Shown here: positions 24,680-33,821 of the stretch, in pieces | Layout of the letters: each line of letters starts with the position of its first letter | Position numbering within the stretch: position 1 is the first letter of the stretch | Assembly: GCA_002483135.1 (NCBI GenBank) | Contig: DLHI01000035.1 | Span: 308,448-372,447, forward strand | Length of the DNA stretch: 64,000 nucleotides | Source of the DNA: Hyphomonadaceae bacterium UBA7672 | GTDB lineage: Bacteria; Pseudomonadota; Alphaproteobacteria; Caulobacterales; Hyphomonadaceae | Reading direction: 5' to 3' | Position numbers and translations under genes: made by a program | The notes under the pieces: generated by a model | Database searches by the model: none | Seen by the model: only the letters and a program-made list of their open reading frames with translations | Told to the model about the DNA's origin: nothing

Positions 24680-25411
24680 CTAGAAGCGCGCCACGTCATA
24701 GAACAGCGAGAAATCAATTGGCAGGGCCTGCCGGATATACTGACTGACGAACTGGTTCTGGTCGGCGATCGCGCTGCGCGTTACGTAGACCACATCGAAG
24801 CGCTGCAGCGGTCCGATATCGTAGAGCGCCTGCCGCGCGAGGCCGTTCCGCACATCGACAACGCGCGTCATCATCTCGCCGCCCGGCTTGCGCCGCATCA
24901 CGATCACCTGCGTCGGGCTGCCTTCCTCGGTCCAGCCGCCCGCGAGCAGGATGGCCTGCAGCACGTCGATCTCGCCTGGCATCTCGAACACGCCGGGCTG
25001 TTTCACCTCGCCGCCGACGAACACCTTCTGCGATCCGAACTCCAGCGGCGTGATCACGACTGACGGATCACGCAGTTCGTTGGCGTAGATTTCTTCGATC
25101 CCGGTCTGCAGTTCCCGGCCTGTCTTGCCGCTGGCCATGATCGGTCCGATCGTCGGCAGGCTGACGCGGCCGTCAGGCGCAATCGTCAGTTCGGCTGAGA
25201 GTTCCGGGGCGGTGCGCACGTCCACGCGGAACTTGTCGCCGGGATAGAAGCGATAGAACGCGTCCTCGGCCCGCCAGTCGGGGTAGGCGGCTATAGGAAA
25301 ATCCGGGGATTGGGCAGGGATGGGGTCGCCCATGCAGCCGCCCAGGGCCAGAAGGCCAGCCAGACCGGCCGCCATTGCCTTACCGTGGGCGAATGGACGC
25401 TGCAGCGACAT
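24680..25411 (-). CDS. Polysaccharide export lipoprotein, Wza family (HfsD-like)
   Basis: The 243-residue product starts with a lipoprotein signal (LLALGGC) and contains a Poly_export domain (FYRFYPGDKFRVDVRTAPELS) followed by SLBB repeats (KVFVGGEVKQPGVFEM). Wza-type proteins form the outer-membrane pore for capsule or exopolysaccharide. ATG at 25411 is chosen because it gives the lipoprotein signal; the upstream extension overlaps the divergent Wzz gene. In Caulobacter the equivalent is HfsD of the holdfast exporter, and the surrounding gene set supports that comparison. Confidence 0.88.
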   Translation of the reverse strand: MSLQRPFAHGKAMAAGLAGLLALGGCMGDPIPAQSPDFPIAAYPDWRAEDAFYRFYPGDKFRVDVRTAPELSAELTIAPDGRVSLPTIGPIMASGKTGRELQTGIEEIYANELRDPSVVITPLEFGSQKVFVGGEVKQPGVFEMPGEIDVLQAILLAGGWTEEGSPTQVIVMRRKPGGEMMTRVVDVRNGLARQALYDIGPLQRFDVVYVTRSAIADQNQFVSQYIRQALPIDFSLFYDVARF

Positions 25412-25495
25412 GTCTTCCGTGTCGCCCAGAATGGATAACCGGTTCTTAAGCGGCGCGGGCGAAGGCTTGCCCGTTAACCGTGGATTGGCCTCACT

Positions 25496-27010
25496 TTGAG
25501 CGTCGACAGCTGGACCGAGCGCGCCCCCCAAGGCGCCACCGCAGGCGGCCCCCCCGGGGGACCGCCAGCGTCCGTGCGCGCCGGGCCGCTCAGGCCGAGG
25601 CTCGGTTTTGCCGATCTGCTGCTTCAATTCTGGCGGGCCAAGTGGTTGATGGTGCTCGTTTTCGTGCCGATTCTTCTGATCGGGATCGCCGTCGCGCTGA
25701 TCACGCCCACCAAGTACGCCGCCAATACGCGCCTGCTCGTGCGACTGGGTCAGGAATACGTTTTCGACCCGGTGATCGGCGACGCCGCCAAGGGCGCCTT
25801 CCCGCAGCAGGAAGAAGTGCTGCAGGCGGAATCCGAACTCGCCAACTCCCCCGTGATTGCCGAGCGCACTATCCGGCGCATTGGCCTCTCCCGTCTCTAT
25901 CCATCGCTGGCCGAAGCGCGCCTACGCGCTCGCGAGGGCCAGACCTACGAGGTGGACCAGGAGGCGCTGGAAGCCTTCGCTCAGGATTTTTCCGCAGCCT
26001 CCGCCCCGCGTTCATCGATACTTCGCATGACGTTTGCACATCCGGAGCCAGAACTTGCCGCCGAGACGCTCAACGTCTTCGTCGAAGAGTATCTCAAGTA
26101 TCGCCGCGAGGTTCTGTCCGGCAAAGGGGCCGATGGTCTGGCCGAGCAGCGCGGCGTGATCGAGGGCAGGCTGAGCGAAGCCGACAAGGCGCTACAGGAC
26201 TATCTCGCCAGGAACAGCCTCAGCGACTTTGACTCCGAGACGCAGACCGCCGCGCGCCTGTTCAGCGAACTCTCCGACGAGCAGGCCCGCGTCGATGCTT
26301 CGTTGCGCGAGGCTGAAGCCAAGGCCGCCGGTCTGGCGCGCCAGATGACCACCACACCGCGCGAGGTCGATCTTTATGTCGAGACAACGTCGGAGCAGGA
26401 TCTTGTCAAACTGCGCCTTGAGCGCGAGGACCTGCTGACGCGCTATCTTCCGGACAGCCGCGCCGTGCAGGACATCGACCGCCGCATTGCGCAGATGGAA
26501 GCCTTTCTCGCATCCGCCCCTGCCGCCGGCCTGCGCCGCATCGGGCCCAATCCGACTTATCAGGCGCTGGAGGCCGACCACGCCGTCCAGACCGCCACCA
26601 TCGCGGCGCTTCAAGGCCGCGCCGCCGCTCTGGCCAGCCAGAAGACAGCGGCTGAGGCGCGCATCGCCCGTCTCGCCGCGCTCGAGCCGGACTATCTCCG
26701 CCTGAAGCGCGACCGCGACGCGCTCGAATCCTCGGCTGGAACCTTCGCCGCGCGCGAGCAGACCGAACGCGCCCGCACCGAACTTGCCCAGCGCAATGTC
26801 GAGAACATCTCGATCTATGAAGCCGCGCGCACGCCCACGCGCGGCGACAGCATGAAGCGCACCATCGCCATCGCCGCTGCCGTGCTCGGCCTTATCACCG
26901 CGCTCGCCATCGGCCTCCTTCGCGCCTGGTCAGTCATGTCCTTCGCCACCGCCGGTTCGGTCGAGCGTACGCTCGGCCTGCGCACGCTTGCCGCCACGCG
27001 GGAGCGTTGA
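25496..27010 (+). CDS. Wzz/GumC-type polysaccharide chain-length protein (HfsA-like)
   Basis: The 504-residue protein has a first membrane helix at about 50-69, a Wzz domain (ITPTKYAANTRLLVRLGQEYVF), a long periplasmic coiled coil with repeated Ala/Glu/Arg heptads at about 190-430, and a second helix near 463-485. It lacks a cytoplasmic kinase domain, which is encoded by the next gene instead. Such co-polymerases set chain length and couple synthesis to Wza export. The start is uncertain: the TTG at 25496 is the longest, and in-frame GTG codons lie downstream. It diverges from the Wza gene. Confidence 0.85.
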   Translation: MSVDSWTERAPQGATAGGPPGGPPASVRAGPLRPRLGFADLLLQFWRAKWLMVLVFVPILLIGIAVALITPTKYAANTRLLVRLGQEYVFDPVIGDAAKGAFPQQEEVLQAESELANSPVIAERTIRRIGLSRLYPSLAEARLRAREGQTYEVDQEALEAFAQDFSAASAPRSSILRMTFAHPEPELAAETLNVFVEEYLKYRREVLSGKGADGLAEQRGVIEGRLSEADKALQDYLARNSLSDFDSETQTAARLFSELSDEQARVDASLREAEAKAAGLARQMTTTPREVDLYVETTSEQDLVKLRLEREDLLTRYLPDSRAVQDIDRRIAQMEAFLASAPAAGLRRIGPNPTYQALEADHAVQTATIAALQGRAAALASQKTAAEARIARLAALEPDYLRLKRDRDALESSAGTFAAREQTERARTELAQRNVENISIYEAARTPTRGDSMKRTIAIAAAVLGLITALAIGLLRAWSVMSFATAGSVERTLGLRTLAATRER

Positions 27011-27705
27011 TGAAAGACCTGCGCCCTGATCTTGCCGATCTCTATCGCGCCATGGCCCAGACCCCGGGCACTGAAGGCGGCCGCACAGTCATGTTCATGT
27101 CGGCGCGTTCGGGCGAGGGTGCGTCCAGCGTGGCCGCTTCCTTCGCGCTGCTGGCAGCCGAACAGGCACGACGCGCCGTCTGGCTGATCGATGTCGATCT
27201 CAAGCGCAACCACCTGTTCAACACATTTGCGGTTGGCCCGTTCGCCGAAGCCTTCGGCGGCGTCGGCCCGCCATACTCCGCCGCGCTCAAAACCCAACCT
27301 TTCTTCTCTATCGAACCGGAAGACCCAGAGGCCGCCGCCGGGCTTGGCCTGTTCACGGCGCACCGTGTCGGCGAGTCCCGTCTCATGGTCACGCAGTTCG
27401 ACAAGTCGCGGCTGAAGCCCAACCAGTCGATCCGCATCCGTACCCAGCCCGCCTACTGGCAGGCCGTTCGCGCCGCGACCGACTGGGCCGTCATCGACGC
27501 CCCCGCGCTCGAACTTGCCGGCGCCGGCCTCGCCATTGCTTCGCAGATGGATCGCGTCGTCATCGTCGTTCGCGCGGACGAGACAACGCCCACCGATGTG
27601 GACGCCGTTCGTCGTGAGGTCGAAGCGCATGGCGGGCAGGTGGCAGGCGTCGTGCTCAACCGCCGCAGGGGCGACGCGCGGGTGGCGGACCGCTTCGCCC
27701 AATGA
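27010..27705 (+). CDS. Tyrosine-kinase-like P-loop protein lacking Walker A lysine (HfsB-like)
   Basis: The 231-residue product follows the CpsD/Wzc kinase layout: a Walker A-like loop SARSGEGASS, a Walker A' strand VWLIDVDLKRNH, and a Walker B-like WAVIDAPAL. The canonical GEGKST lysine is replaced by alanine, and there is no C-terminal tyrosine cluster, so ATP hydrolysis and autophosphorylation are doubtful. It overlaps the Wzz gene by TGATG and probably completes it as a separate cytoplasmic partner, as HfsB does with HfsA in Caulobacter. The following polymerase gene overlaps by ATGA. Confidence 0.82.
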   Translation: MKDLRPDLADLYRAMAQTPGTEGGRTVMFMSARSGEGASSVAASFALLAAEQARRAVWLIDVDLKRNHLFNTFAVGPFAEAFGGVGPPYSAALKTQPFFSIEPEDPEAAAGLGLFTAHRVGESRLMVTQFDKSRLKPNQSIRIRTQPAYWQAVRAATDWAVIDAPALELAGAGLAIASQMDRVVIVVRADETTPTDVDAVRREVEAHGGQVAGVVLNRRRGDARVADRFAQ

Positions 27706-29042
27706 TGGCGCCGCGCATCTCGCGCTTTGAACTGATCGCGGCCGGCGTCACGCTCTTCATGCTGGCGGAGGCATTCCTGCCGCGCCTATTGGCCCCGCCA
27801 TCGAGCGGCATTCCGGGCGACGTTCCCGAAAGCACGCTGCTGCGTTTCATGTGGCTGCCATTCTACGGATTGATCGGGCTTGGCCTGCTTCTCGTCGCGC
27901 GACAGAGCTGGCGCGCTGTGCTGTGCTCACCCTGGCTGCTGATGCTGGCCGTTCTGGCCATCGTCTCCACCGTCTGGTCGATCGATCCCGAGTTGAGCTT
28001 CCGGCGCGGCATCGCTGTGCTCGTCACCACGGCGATGGGCGTCTACATGGCTGCGCGTTTCGACTGGATGACGGCGCTGCGTCTGCTCGCGGTGGTATGG
28101 CTGTGTCTGATGTTGGCAAGCTTCGTCGCTGGCGTCGCTGCGCCCGGCTTTGCCGTCATGAGCGAAGTTCATCCCGGCGCATGGATGGGCGGTTGGGGCG
28201 AAAAGAACGCGCTGGGTGGGCACGCCGCTCGTGCATCGTTCCTGTTTGCGTTCCTCGCATGGCGCGATCCGGATCATCGTCGAGCGTGGTTGATCGGACT
28301 TACGGTTGCGCTGGCGCTTGTCCTGTTGTCACGCTCGGCAACATCTCTACTCGGCGCGATGCTCGGTCTAGGCGTGATCGTCGCGGCCTGGTGGATGCTG
28401 AAGGGTCGGCGCCATGCGTTGGCGCTTGTCTACGTGAGTGTCGCAGGGCTTGGGCTTCTCGTGCTCATCTACGCCACTGCGCCGGGAATTCTGCTTGGCT
28501 TGATTGGAAAAGATGAAACGCTGACAGGGCGCACAGATATCTGGGTTGAGCTCCTAAGCGCGATCGAGCAGAAGCCGACGCTCGGCTATGGCTATCTCGC
28601 CTTCTGGGGTCTCGACAGCGAGCCGCGCTACTGGCTTGAGAAGGCCGTCGCGTGGAATGCTCCGTCTGGCCACAATGGCTGGCTCGATCTGGCAATTTCC
28701 CTCGGTCTCGTCGGCGTCGCCATCTTCGTCATCGAGGCTGTGATCACGGTTTGGCGCAGTGTCGCGTTAGCCTTGCGCTCGCCCGCCGGCGTCTTCGCGA
28801 TAGGCTTCCTTGCGCAATTCATGCTCTTCGCCATGTCCGAAAGCATCATCCTCGCCCAGAACAGCATCCTGTGGGCCACCTTCGCTTTCGTGTCGGCAAA
28901 ACTCGCGTTGGGTCGCGAGGTCGCGAGCGTTCAGTCGCAGACGCCGCAGAGCGCGGCGCCAAGCGTCGGCCCGGCGAGCACGGCCCCGGCGTCAGCCGCG
29001 CGCTGGGCGAGTTCCTCGATCAAGCCTACCGGCGCGCCATAG
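27702..29042 (+). CDS. O-antigen ligase/ExoQ-type polysaccharide polymerase (HfsC-like)
   Basis: The 446-residue protein has about eleven hydrophobic helices and the Wzy_C-type loop GRTDIWVELLSAI followed by PTLGYGYLAFW, typical of ExoQ/O-antigen ligase proteins that polymerise or ligate undecaprenyl-linked repeat units in the periplasm. The end carries an Ala/Pro/Ser-rich tail. The ATG overlaps the stop of the kinase-like gene. The last 112 bases overlap the 3' end of the deacetylase gene on the other strand; the polar tail lies in this shared stretch, so the membrane domain is unaffected. Confidence 0.85.
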   Translation: MMAPRISRFELIAAGVTLFMLAEAFLPRLLAPPSSGIPGDVPESTLLRFMWLPFYGLIGLGLLLVARQSWRAVLCSPWLLMLAVLAIVSTVWSIDPELSFRRGIAVLVTTAMGVYMAARFDWMTALRLLAVVWLCLMLASFVAGVAAPGFAVMSEVHPGAWMGGWGEKNALGGHAARASFLFAFLAWRDPDHRRAWLIGLTVALALVLLSRSATSLLGAMLGLGVIVAAWWMLKGRRHALALVYVSVAGLGLLVLIYATAPGILLGLIGKDETLTGRTDIWVELLSAIEQKPTLGYGYLAFWGLDSEPRYWLEKAVAWNAPSGHNGWLDLAISLGLVGVAIFVIEAVITVWRSVALALRSPAGVFAIGFLAQFMLFAMSESIILAQNSILWATFAFVSAKLALGREVASVQSQTPQSAAPSVGPASTAPASAARWASSSIKPTGAP

Positions 29043-29698
29043 GCCGACGGCGATGGGCCAACGTCGTGCGTGAAAAAGAACAGCCAGCCATGTGTCTCGA
29101 TGCAGGATTTCAGCGCGGCAAGCGCGCGCCTGCGATGCATCGCGCTTGAACCTAGTTCGACGGCGCGAAGCTGGCTGCGATCCACTTCGCCCACGTTCAC
29201 GCCCGGAAGGATGCCACGGCCGGTGGTGAACACATCGCCGACCCAGCGCTTGGCCGGATAGCTCGTCTCGCCATAGGGGAAGGCGAAGGCGGAGACGGTC
29301 TCGTGGTGTCCGGCCTCGGACAGCGTAACGAGGTTTTCGCCGATATCGCGCTCGATTTTTTCAAGGCGCGCGCGGGCGCAGTCCAGATGCGTATGCGAAT
29401 GCGCGCCGATTTCGTGCCCGCGATGGCGCAGCTCCGCCAACGTGTTCGCGTCGAACATCTCGCCCATCACAGGGCTGCGCATGCCCATCATGGATGTGCA
29501 GGCATAGAATCCCCCGCGCCCGCCATGCTTTTCCAGCACGTCGGCGCCGTTGAGGGCGGCCTTCGGAAAATCGTCGAATGTAAAGGTGATCACGGGCCGG
29601 TCGGGCGCGACCTCAGCGGTGCAGGCGCGGCGCCATTGCACAACGCGACGCTGAACCTTGGCGGTTGGCGAGCGGGATGGCGTATAGGTCCACTGCAT
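28931..29698 (-). CDS. Polysaccharide deacetylase, NodB family (HfsH-like)
   Basis: The 255-residue protein has the NodB homology domain: TFTFDDFPK supplies the catalytic base and metal aspartate, HSHTHLD the two metal histidines, and AFPYGETS the substrate groove motif. It removes acetyl groups from N-acetylglucosamine-containing polymers. No signal peptide is seen, so it may act in the cytoplasm like HfsH, which modifies holdfast precursor. It follows the GT2 gene by two bases. Its last 37 codons overlap the convergent polymerase gene. Confidence 0.86.
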   Translation of the reverse strand: MQWTYTPSRSPTAKVQRRVVQWRRACTAEVAPDRPVITFTFDDFPKAALNGADVLEKHGGRGGFYACTSMMGMRSPVMGEMFDANTLAELRHRGHEIGAHSHTHLDCARARLEKIERDIGENLVTLSEAGHHETVSAFAFPYGETSYPAKRWVGDVFTTGRGILPGVNVGEVDRSQLRAVELGSSAMHRRRALAALKSCIETHGWLFFFTHDVGPSPSAYGAPVGLIEELAQRAADAGAVLAGPTLGAALCGVCD

Positions 29699-29700
29699 GG

Positions 29701-30681
29701 CTACAACGCCTCCGCGTAGACCAGCGCGCGCCAGGCTTTCAGCGCGCGGCCGCGCAAAGCCAGCGGAAGAAGCCGCGTCTGCGCCGCCCAGCGGGCAATC
29801 TCACGCGCGGCGCCACGCAGCGGCAGGGCGCGGAAGCGACGCGCCATCCGGAACAACGGCATTGTCCGCGCCTCGTCCGGATGCGCCTTGACCAGCCGCG
29901 CGAAGTTTTCGCCCGACTGCGCATACTTCGCCATTAAAGTTGCATCGGTATCCAGCCCGAGATGCGTCGCCGTGTTGTCAATGTGAAGAACCGGGAAGAA
30001 TTTCGAAGCGCGGATGCCCCAGTCCGTGTCTTCCCAGCCCCAGCTGGAGAAGGTCTCGTCAAACGGGATCATGCCGAGGATCGTGCGATGGGCCAGCACA
30101 TTGGATGAGAATACATAGCGGCCCGGCGCTTCCTGGCGCCTCGCCGCGGGGATGCATTCGGAAGCCTCCGCCTGCCAGCGGTGCAGCGCCCTGGCGGCGT
30201 GCCTGCGGGTTTGCAGCAGTGAATAGCCGCCAACAATCACTGCAGGCTCGACGGATGCCTCGACAGTATCGAGATAGCGCGTCAGAAAATCTGGCTGATC
30301 CGGCAGCATGTCGGCATCCAGCAGAAGCACCCAGTCTGCGCGGGTGTGCGCAATCGCCCGGTTGCGAGCCGAAGCGCGGCCGCGGTTGGCGTCCGCCGCG
30401 ATCAGCCGCACAGCGATGCGCTGGCGGCTGGCTTCGTATTGCATGCGCGCCAGCATGTCGTGATCGGCCGTGCCGTCGTCGTGTACGATGATCTCTGCAA
30501 GGGCTGCGTCCTCGCAAGCGGACAGCGCCGCGATCAGCTCCGTGACGTCATGGCGATAGGCTGGGATGCAGATTGAGATACGCGGAGCGGCGCCGCGCCA
30601 GAACACATTGTCGAGCACACGCTCTGTGGGCAGAGCCGAAGCAGGAACGTGAGCGGGTGAAGCCTCAGCCAGCCTATGCAT
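29701..30681 (-). CDS. Family 2 glycosyltransferase (HfsG-like)
   Basis: The 326-residue product has a GT-A fold: ISICIPAYRHDVTELIAAL at its N-terminus, EIIVHDDGTAD, a nucleotide-sugar-metal motif DWVLLLDADMLP, and WGWEDTDWGIRA, which resembles the acceptor-site ED motif of N-terminal galactosyl/GlcNAc transferases. It would add one sugar to the lipid-linked repeat unit on the cytoplasmic face. Start and stop are tightly coupled to its neighbours (TGATG upstream, two bases downstream). The order sugar transferase, GT2, deacetylase matches hfsE-G-H. Confidence 0.85.
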   Translation of the reverse strand: MHRLAEASPAHVPASALPTERVLDNVFWRGAAPRISICIPAYRHDVTELIAALSACEDAALAEIIVHDDGTADHDMLARMQYEASRQRIAVRLIAADANRGRASARNRAIAHTRADWVLLLDADMLPDQPDFLTRYLDTVEASVEPAVIVGGYSLLQTRRHAARALHRWQAEASECIPAARRQEAPGRYVFSSNVLAHRTILGMIPFDETFSSWGWEDTDWGIRASKFFPVLHIDNTATHLGLDTDATLMAKYAQSGENFARLVKAHPDEARTMPLFRMARRFRALPLRGAAREIARWAAQTRLLPLALRGRALKAWRALVYAEAL

Positions 30682-32201
30682 CAGCGCCGCCTCTGCTTGT
30701 CGCCCAGCAGGCGGGGCACGGTCATCAGAACGATGTACGCATCAAGCCATACGGAAGCGCGCCCGACATAGTCCATGTCCAGCCGCACGCGCTCGCGCAC
30801 TTCCTCGGGGGTGTCGCACGGCCCGCGCGAGCCGTTGATCTGGGCCCAGCCGGTCATGCCGGGCTTCATGCGATGGCGATGGGCATAGTCGCCGACGGTG
30901 CGCGTCACTTCGATCGACCCGGCCGTCATGCCCACGGCATGTGGACGCGGGCCCACGATGGACATCTCGCCGGCCAGCACGTTCACCAGCTGTGGCAGTT
31001 CATCGAGGCTGCTGGCGCGCAGGAAGCGGCCGATGCGCGTTACACGCGGGTCATTGGCGACCGTCTGGCGGATGATGCCTTCCTCAGCGCGCCGGACTTC
31101 GGCTTCGCTCTGCTGCCGCATGGTGCGAAATTTCCACACGCGGATGATCTCGTTATTGAAACCGTGGCGCTTCTGGCGGAACAGCACGGGTCCCTTGCTG
31201 TCGATCCGGATCAGCAGCGCGATCACCGCCATCGGAATGGCTAGCAAGACCAGCGAGACCGACGCCACGGCAAGATCGAACATTCGCTTCACGGCGGCGC
31301 GGCGAATGTCGCGCGGCGCGCCGGAAACATAGGCGGCAGGCGCGTCCACCACGCGGGCCAGCGACGTCTGTTCCGGGTTGAAGCCATCCAGGTCCAGCAC
31401 CAGGATGATTTCCTGAGGCAGGTTGCGGATGCGGTCGATCAGCTCGCGCACGCGGGCCTGCGCCGTCGACGTGACGGTGATCACGATACGGTCGACTTCG
31501 GGCAGGCCGTTCCAGGTGAGCAGGTCATCGACCCCGCCAAGATGAGGCGCATCGCCCATCATGGTCGCGGCCGTGCGTACCGTGCGGTCGTCGAAGTACC
31601 CCAGAATGTTCAATTCGCGCTCACGCACATTGCGCGAGATGATCTGGGCCGCCGCCCGCGTCGCGCCGACAATCACGACGTTGTCAGAGAGAAGCCCCTT
31701 GCGTGTCGCCGCCCGCACGAAGCCCAGATAGTTGGCATGCAGCGCGAACAGAGCGAGCGCGTTCGTCGCGCATAAATTCCACAACAGCGCCGAATGGGAC
31801 GGTCCAGCCAGGCTCGCCAGCAGCGCGACCAGAGCCGGCCCCGCCGTCGCCCCTGCGATCACGCGCACGAGATGCGTATGCACCGCCTCGGCATAGCGGA
31901 ACCGGTATCCGCCCATCAGCCATACGCCGGCCATCCCGGAGAGCGGCATCACAACGAAGGGTAGGGCCGCGCCCAGAGGGCTCGCCCATACATCGACGCC
32001 CGCGCCGATGCACAGGCCGAAGGTTACGAGAATGGCGCCAGCCAAATCCAGCACCCGAGCCGCCACGCGGATGCCGGCGCGATGCAGAAGCCGGCGACGG
32101 CGTATCAGCAGTCCAGGCGCGGAATGCGTGCGATCACTTTCGCGCCGGCCGGTGACGGGCGCGACAGGTTTTTCCGTCCAGGCAAGGCGTTCTGCGCGCA
32201 T
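30681..32201 (-). CDS. Undecaprenyl-phosphate sugar-1-phosphate transferase (HfsE-like)
   Basis: The 506-residue protein has four to five N-terminal membrane helices, a CoA-binding-like Rossmann region (NVVIVGATRAAAQIIS), and a C-terminal bacterial sugar transferase domain beginning KRMFDLAVASVSLVLL with GPVLFRQKRHGFN, VWKFRTM, SLDELPQLVNVL and GMTGWAQINGSRG. These PglC/WbaP-like enzymes start repeat-unit synthesis by moving sugar-1-phosphate from a UDP-sugar to undecaprenyl phosphate. It is the first gene of the minus-strand arm of the polysaccharide locus, and its stop overlaps the GT2 start. Confidence 0.92.
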   Translation of the reverse strand: MRAERLAWTEKPVAPVTGRRESDRTHSAPGLLIRRRRLLHRAGIRVAARVLDLAGAILVTFGLCIGAGVDVWASPLGAALPFVVMPLSGMAGVWLMGGYRFRYAEAVHTHLVRVIAGATAGPALVALLASLAGPSHSALLWNLCATNALALFALHANYLGFVRAATRKGLLSDNVVIVGATRAAAQIISRNVRERELNILGYFDDRTVRTAATMMGDAPHLGGVDDLLTWNGLPEVDRIVITVTSTAQARVRELIDRIRNLPQEIILVLDLDGFNPEQTSLARVVDAPAAYVSGAPRDIRRAAVKRMFDLAVASVSLVLLAIPMAVIALLIRIDSKGPVLFRQKRHGFNNEIIRVWKFRTMRQQSEAEVRRAEEGIIRQTVANDPRVTRIGRFLRASSLDELPQLVNVLAGEMSIVGPRPHAVGMTAGSIEVTRTVGDYAHRHRMKPGMTGWAQINGSRGPCDTPEEVRERVRLDMDYVGRASVWLDAYIVLMTVPRLLGDKQRRR

Positions 32202-32290
32202 TTCGGGTCCGGGCGTGCTCGAGTGGCCCTCTCGATCGCCCGAAACCTAGCGGATCAGGGTCAAGGTCTGCTTCATCGGTTCGATGAAAT

Positions 32291-33820
32291 TCAACTGATC
32301 TGCCGCATCGGCGCCCGTCCCGGCAGCAGGATCGCGATGGGGGCCAGCGCCAGGAATCCCGCGCCAAGAACGAAGAAACAGTCGCGAAAAGCCAACAATT
32401 GCGCGCTCGCCCGGGTGGCCGCGCCGATCTGGGCCATGGCCGCCGCTTCCGCCCATCCGGAATGCACCCCGCCCGCAGCCAGCGCCGCGCTGATATCAGT
32501 CACCGCCGCGCCCAGCTGCCCATTGGCCTCGTTCAGCATCGGCGCCAGCGCATCAGCATGAAACGCTGTGCGCTCTTCCAGAATTACAGACGCCAGCGCC
32601 ACACCCAGCGCACCGCCGGTTTGGCTCAGAAAGGTCGCCGCCGGCGCCGCCTGCGCCAGCAACCCCGCAGCTTGCCGCATCGCCAGCGCATTTGCAGGCG
32701 GCATGGTGAGCCCGATCGCCGCCCGGCCCAGCGCCAGCGCTGTCGCAATAGCTGCGAACTCCGTCTGCGCCGCGACCTCCGCCATCATGAGCATCGACGC
32801 GCCGAACAGCGCCAGCCCCGCACACAGCAACAGGCGCGCGTCCGCATGATCGCTCAGTCGCCCAGCCAGCGGGAAGCACGCGGCCATCGCAACTCCTGCC
32901 GGGATCAGGGCTTCGCCCGCCGCGGTCGGCGAATAGTGCTGCACCGCTTGCACGAACAATGGCGCGAGGAATGTGGAAGCATAGATCGCAGCCCCGCTCG
33001 CAAAAATCGTCACCCCCGCAAGACTGAATCCTGGCCGCTGGAACAGGCGTGGGTCCAGCGCTGGAGCCGTGTGCAGCGCCTCCCAGCCCACGAAAGCCAC
33101 ACCAAAGCCAAGCGCCAGCCATAACCGAGCCGTCGTGCCAGCGTCGTCCCATCCCTCGCGCCGGCCATGCGCCAGTCCCTGTATGATCAGCGCGATCGCG
33201 CCGATCACGAGCAGTATGCCGATCAAGTCCGCCTTCGCCTTGCCCGCATCCGCTACGCGCGGTGGTAGGATCGACACCGCCAACGGTATAGCCGCCAGCG
33301 CCGCCGGCGCTGTCGCCACGAACACTACGCGCCAGTCGAACGCATCGACCAGAACGCCGCCGACCGCCGGGCCGAACGCTGGCGACACGATCACGCACAG
33401 CGAATAGACGCCGAGCGCCAGGCCTCGCGCGCCTTCGGGAAAGCGGGTGAAGATCACGAGAACTGCCATGGGCTGGATCAGTCCCGCGCCCGCGCCCTGC
33501 ATGGCGCGCCCCACGATCAGCATGGCGGGTTCCTGCGCCGCCGCGCCACAAAGCCCGCCAGCCACGAACACCAGCATCGCTATCGCGAACGCCGTCCGCA
33601 TGCCGGCGGCCGCCACTGCCCATCCACTCAGCAACATGAAGCCGGTCGAGGACGCCAGGAATGCGGTCGACAGCCATTGCGCCTCTTCCTGCCCCAGCCC
33701 GAACGCGCCCGAGATCGAAGGCAGCGCCACGTTCACCGTGGTCGCTGTCGTCATGCAGGCGATGGATCCCAGCGCGAGCACGCTGATCATGCTCCACCGT
33801 GCGACGGCGTGCGCGCTCAT
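32291..33820 (-). CDS. DHA2-family drug efflux MFS transporter (EmrB-like)
   Basis: The 509-residue protein has about fourteen hydrophobic helices and DHA2 motifs: NVALPSISGAFGLGQEEAQW early and GRAMQGAGAGLIQPM before the motif C stretch AFGPAVGGVL. EmrB/QacA-type pumps expel hydrophobic compounds with proton influx. ATG at 33820 lies one base after the stop of the HlyD gene, and is preferred over an upstream start inside it. With the HlyD adaptor it should form a tripartite pump; no TolC-like outer membrane partner is in the window. Confidence 0.9.
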   Translation of the reverse strand: MSAHAVARWSMISVLALGSIACMTTATTVNVALPSISGAFGLGQEEAQWLSTAFLASSTGFMLLSGWAVAAAGMRTAFAIAMLVFVAGGLCGAAAQEPAMLIVGRAMQGAGAGLIQPMAVLVIFTRFPEGARGLALGVYSLCVIVSPAFGPAVGGVLVDAFDWRVVFVATAPAALAAIPLAVSILPPRVADAGKAKADLIGILLVIGAIALIIQGLAHGRREGWDDAGTTARLWLALGFGVAFVGWEALHTAPALDPRLFQRPGFSLAGVTIFASGAAIYASTFLAPLFVQAVQHYSPTAAGEALIPAGVAMAACFPLAGRLSDHADARLLLCAGLALFGASMLMMAEVAAQTEFAAIATALALGRAAIGLTMPPANALAMRQAAGLLAQAAPAATFLSQTGGALGVALASVILEERTAFHADALAPMLNEANGQLGAAVTDISAALAAGGVHSGWAEAAAMAQIGAATRASAQLLAFRDCFFVLGAGFLALAPIAILLPGRAPMRQIS

Positions 33821-33821
33821 G

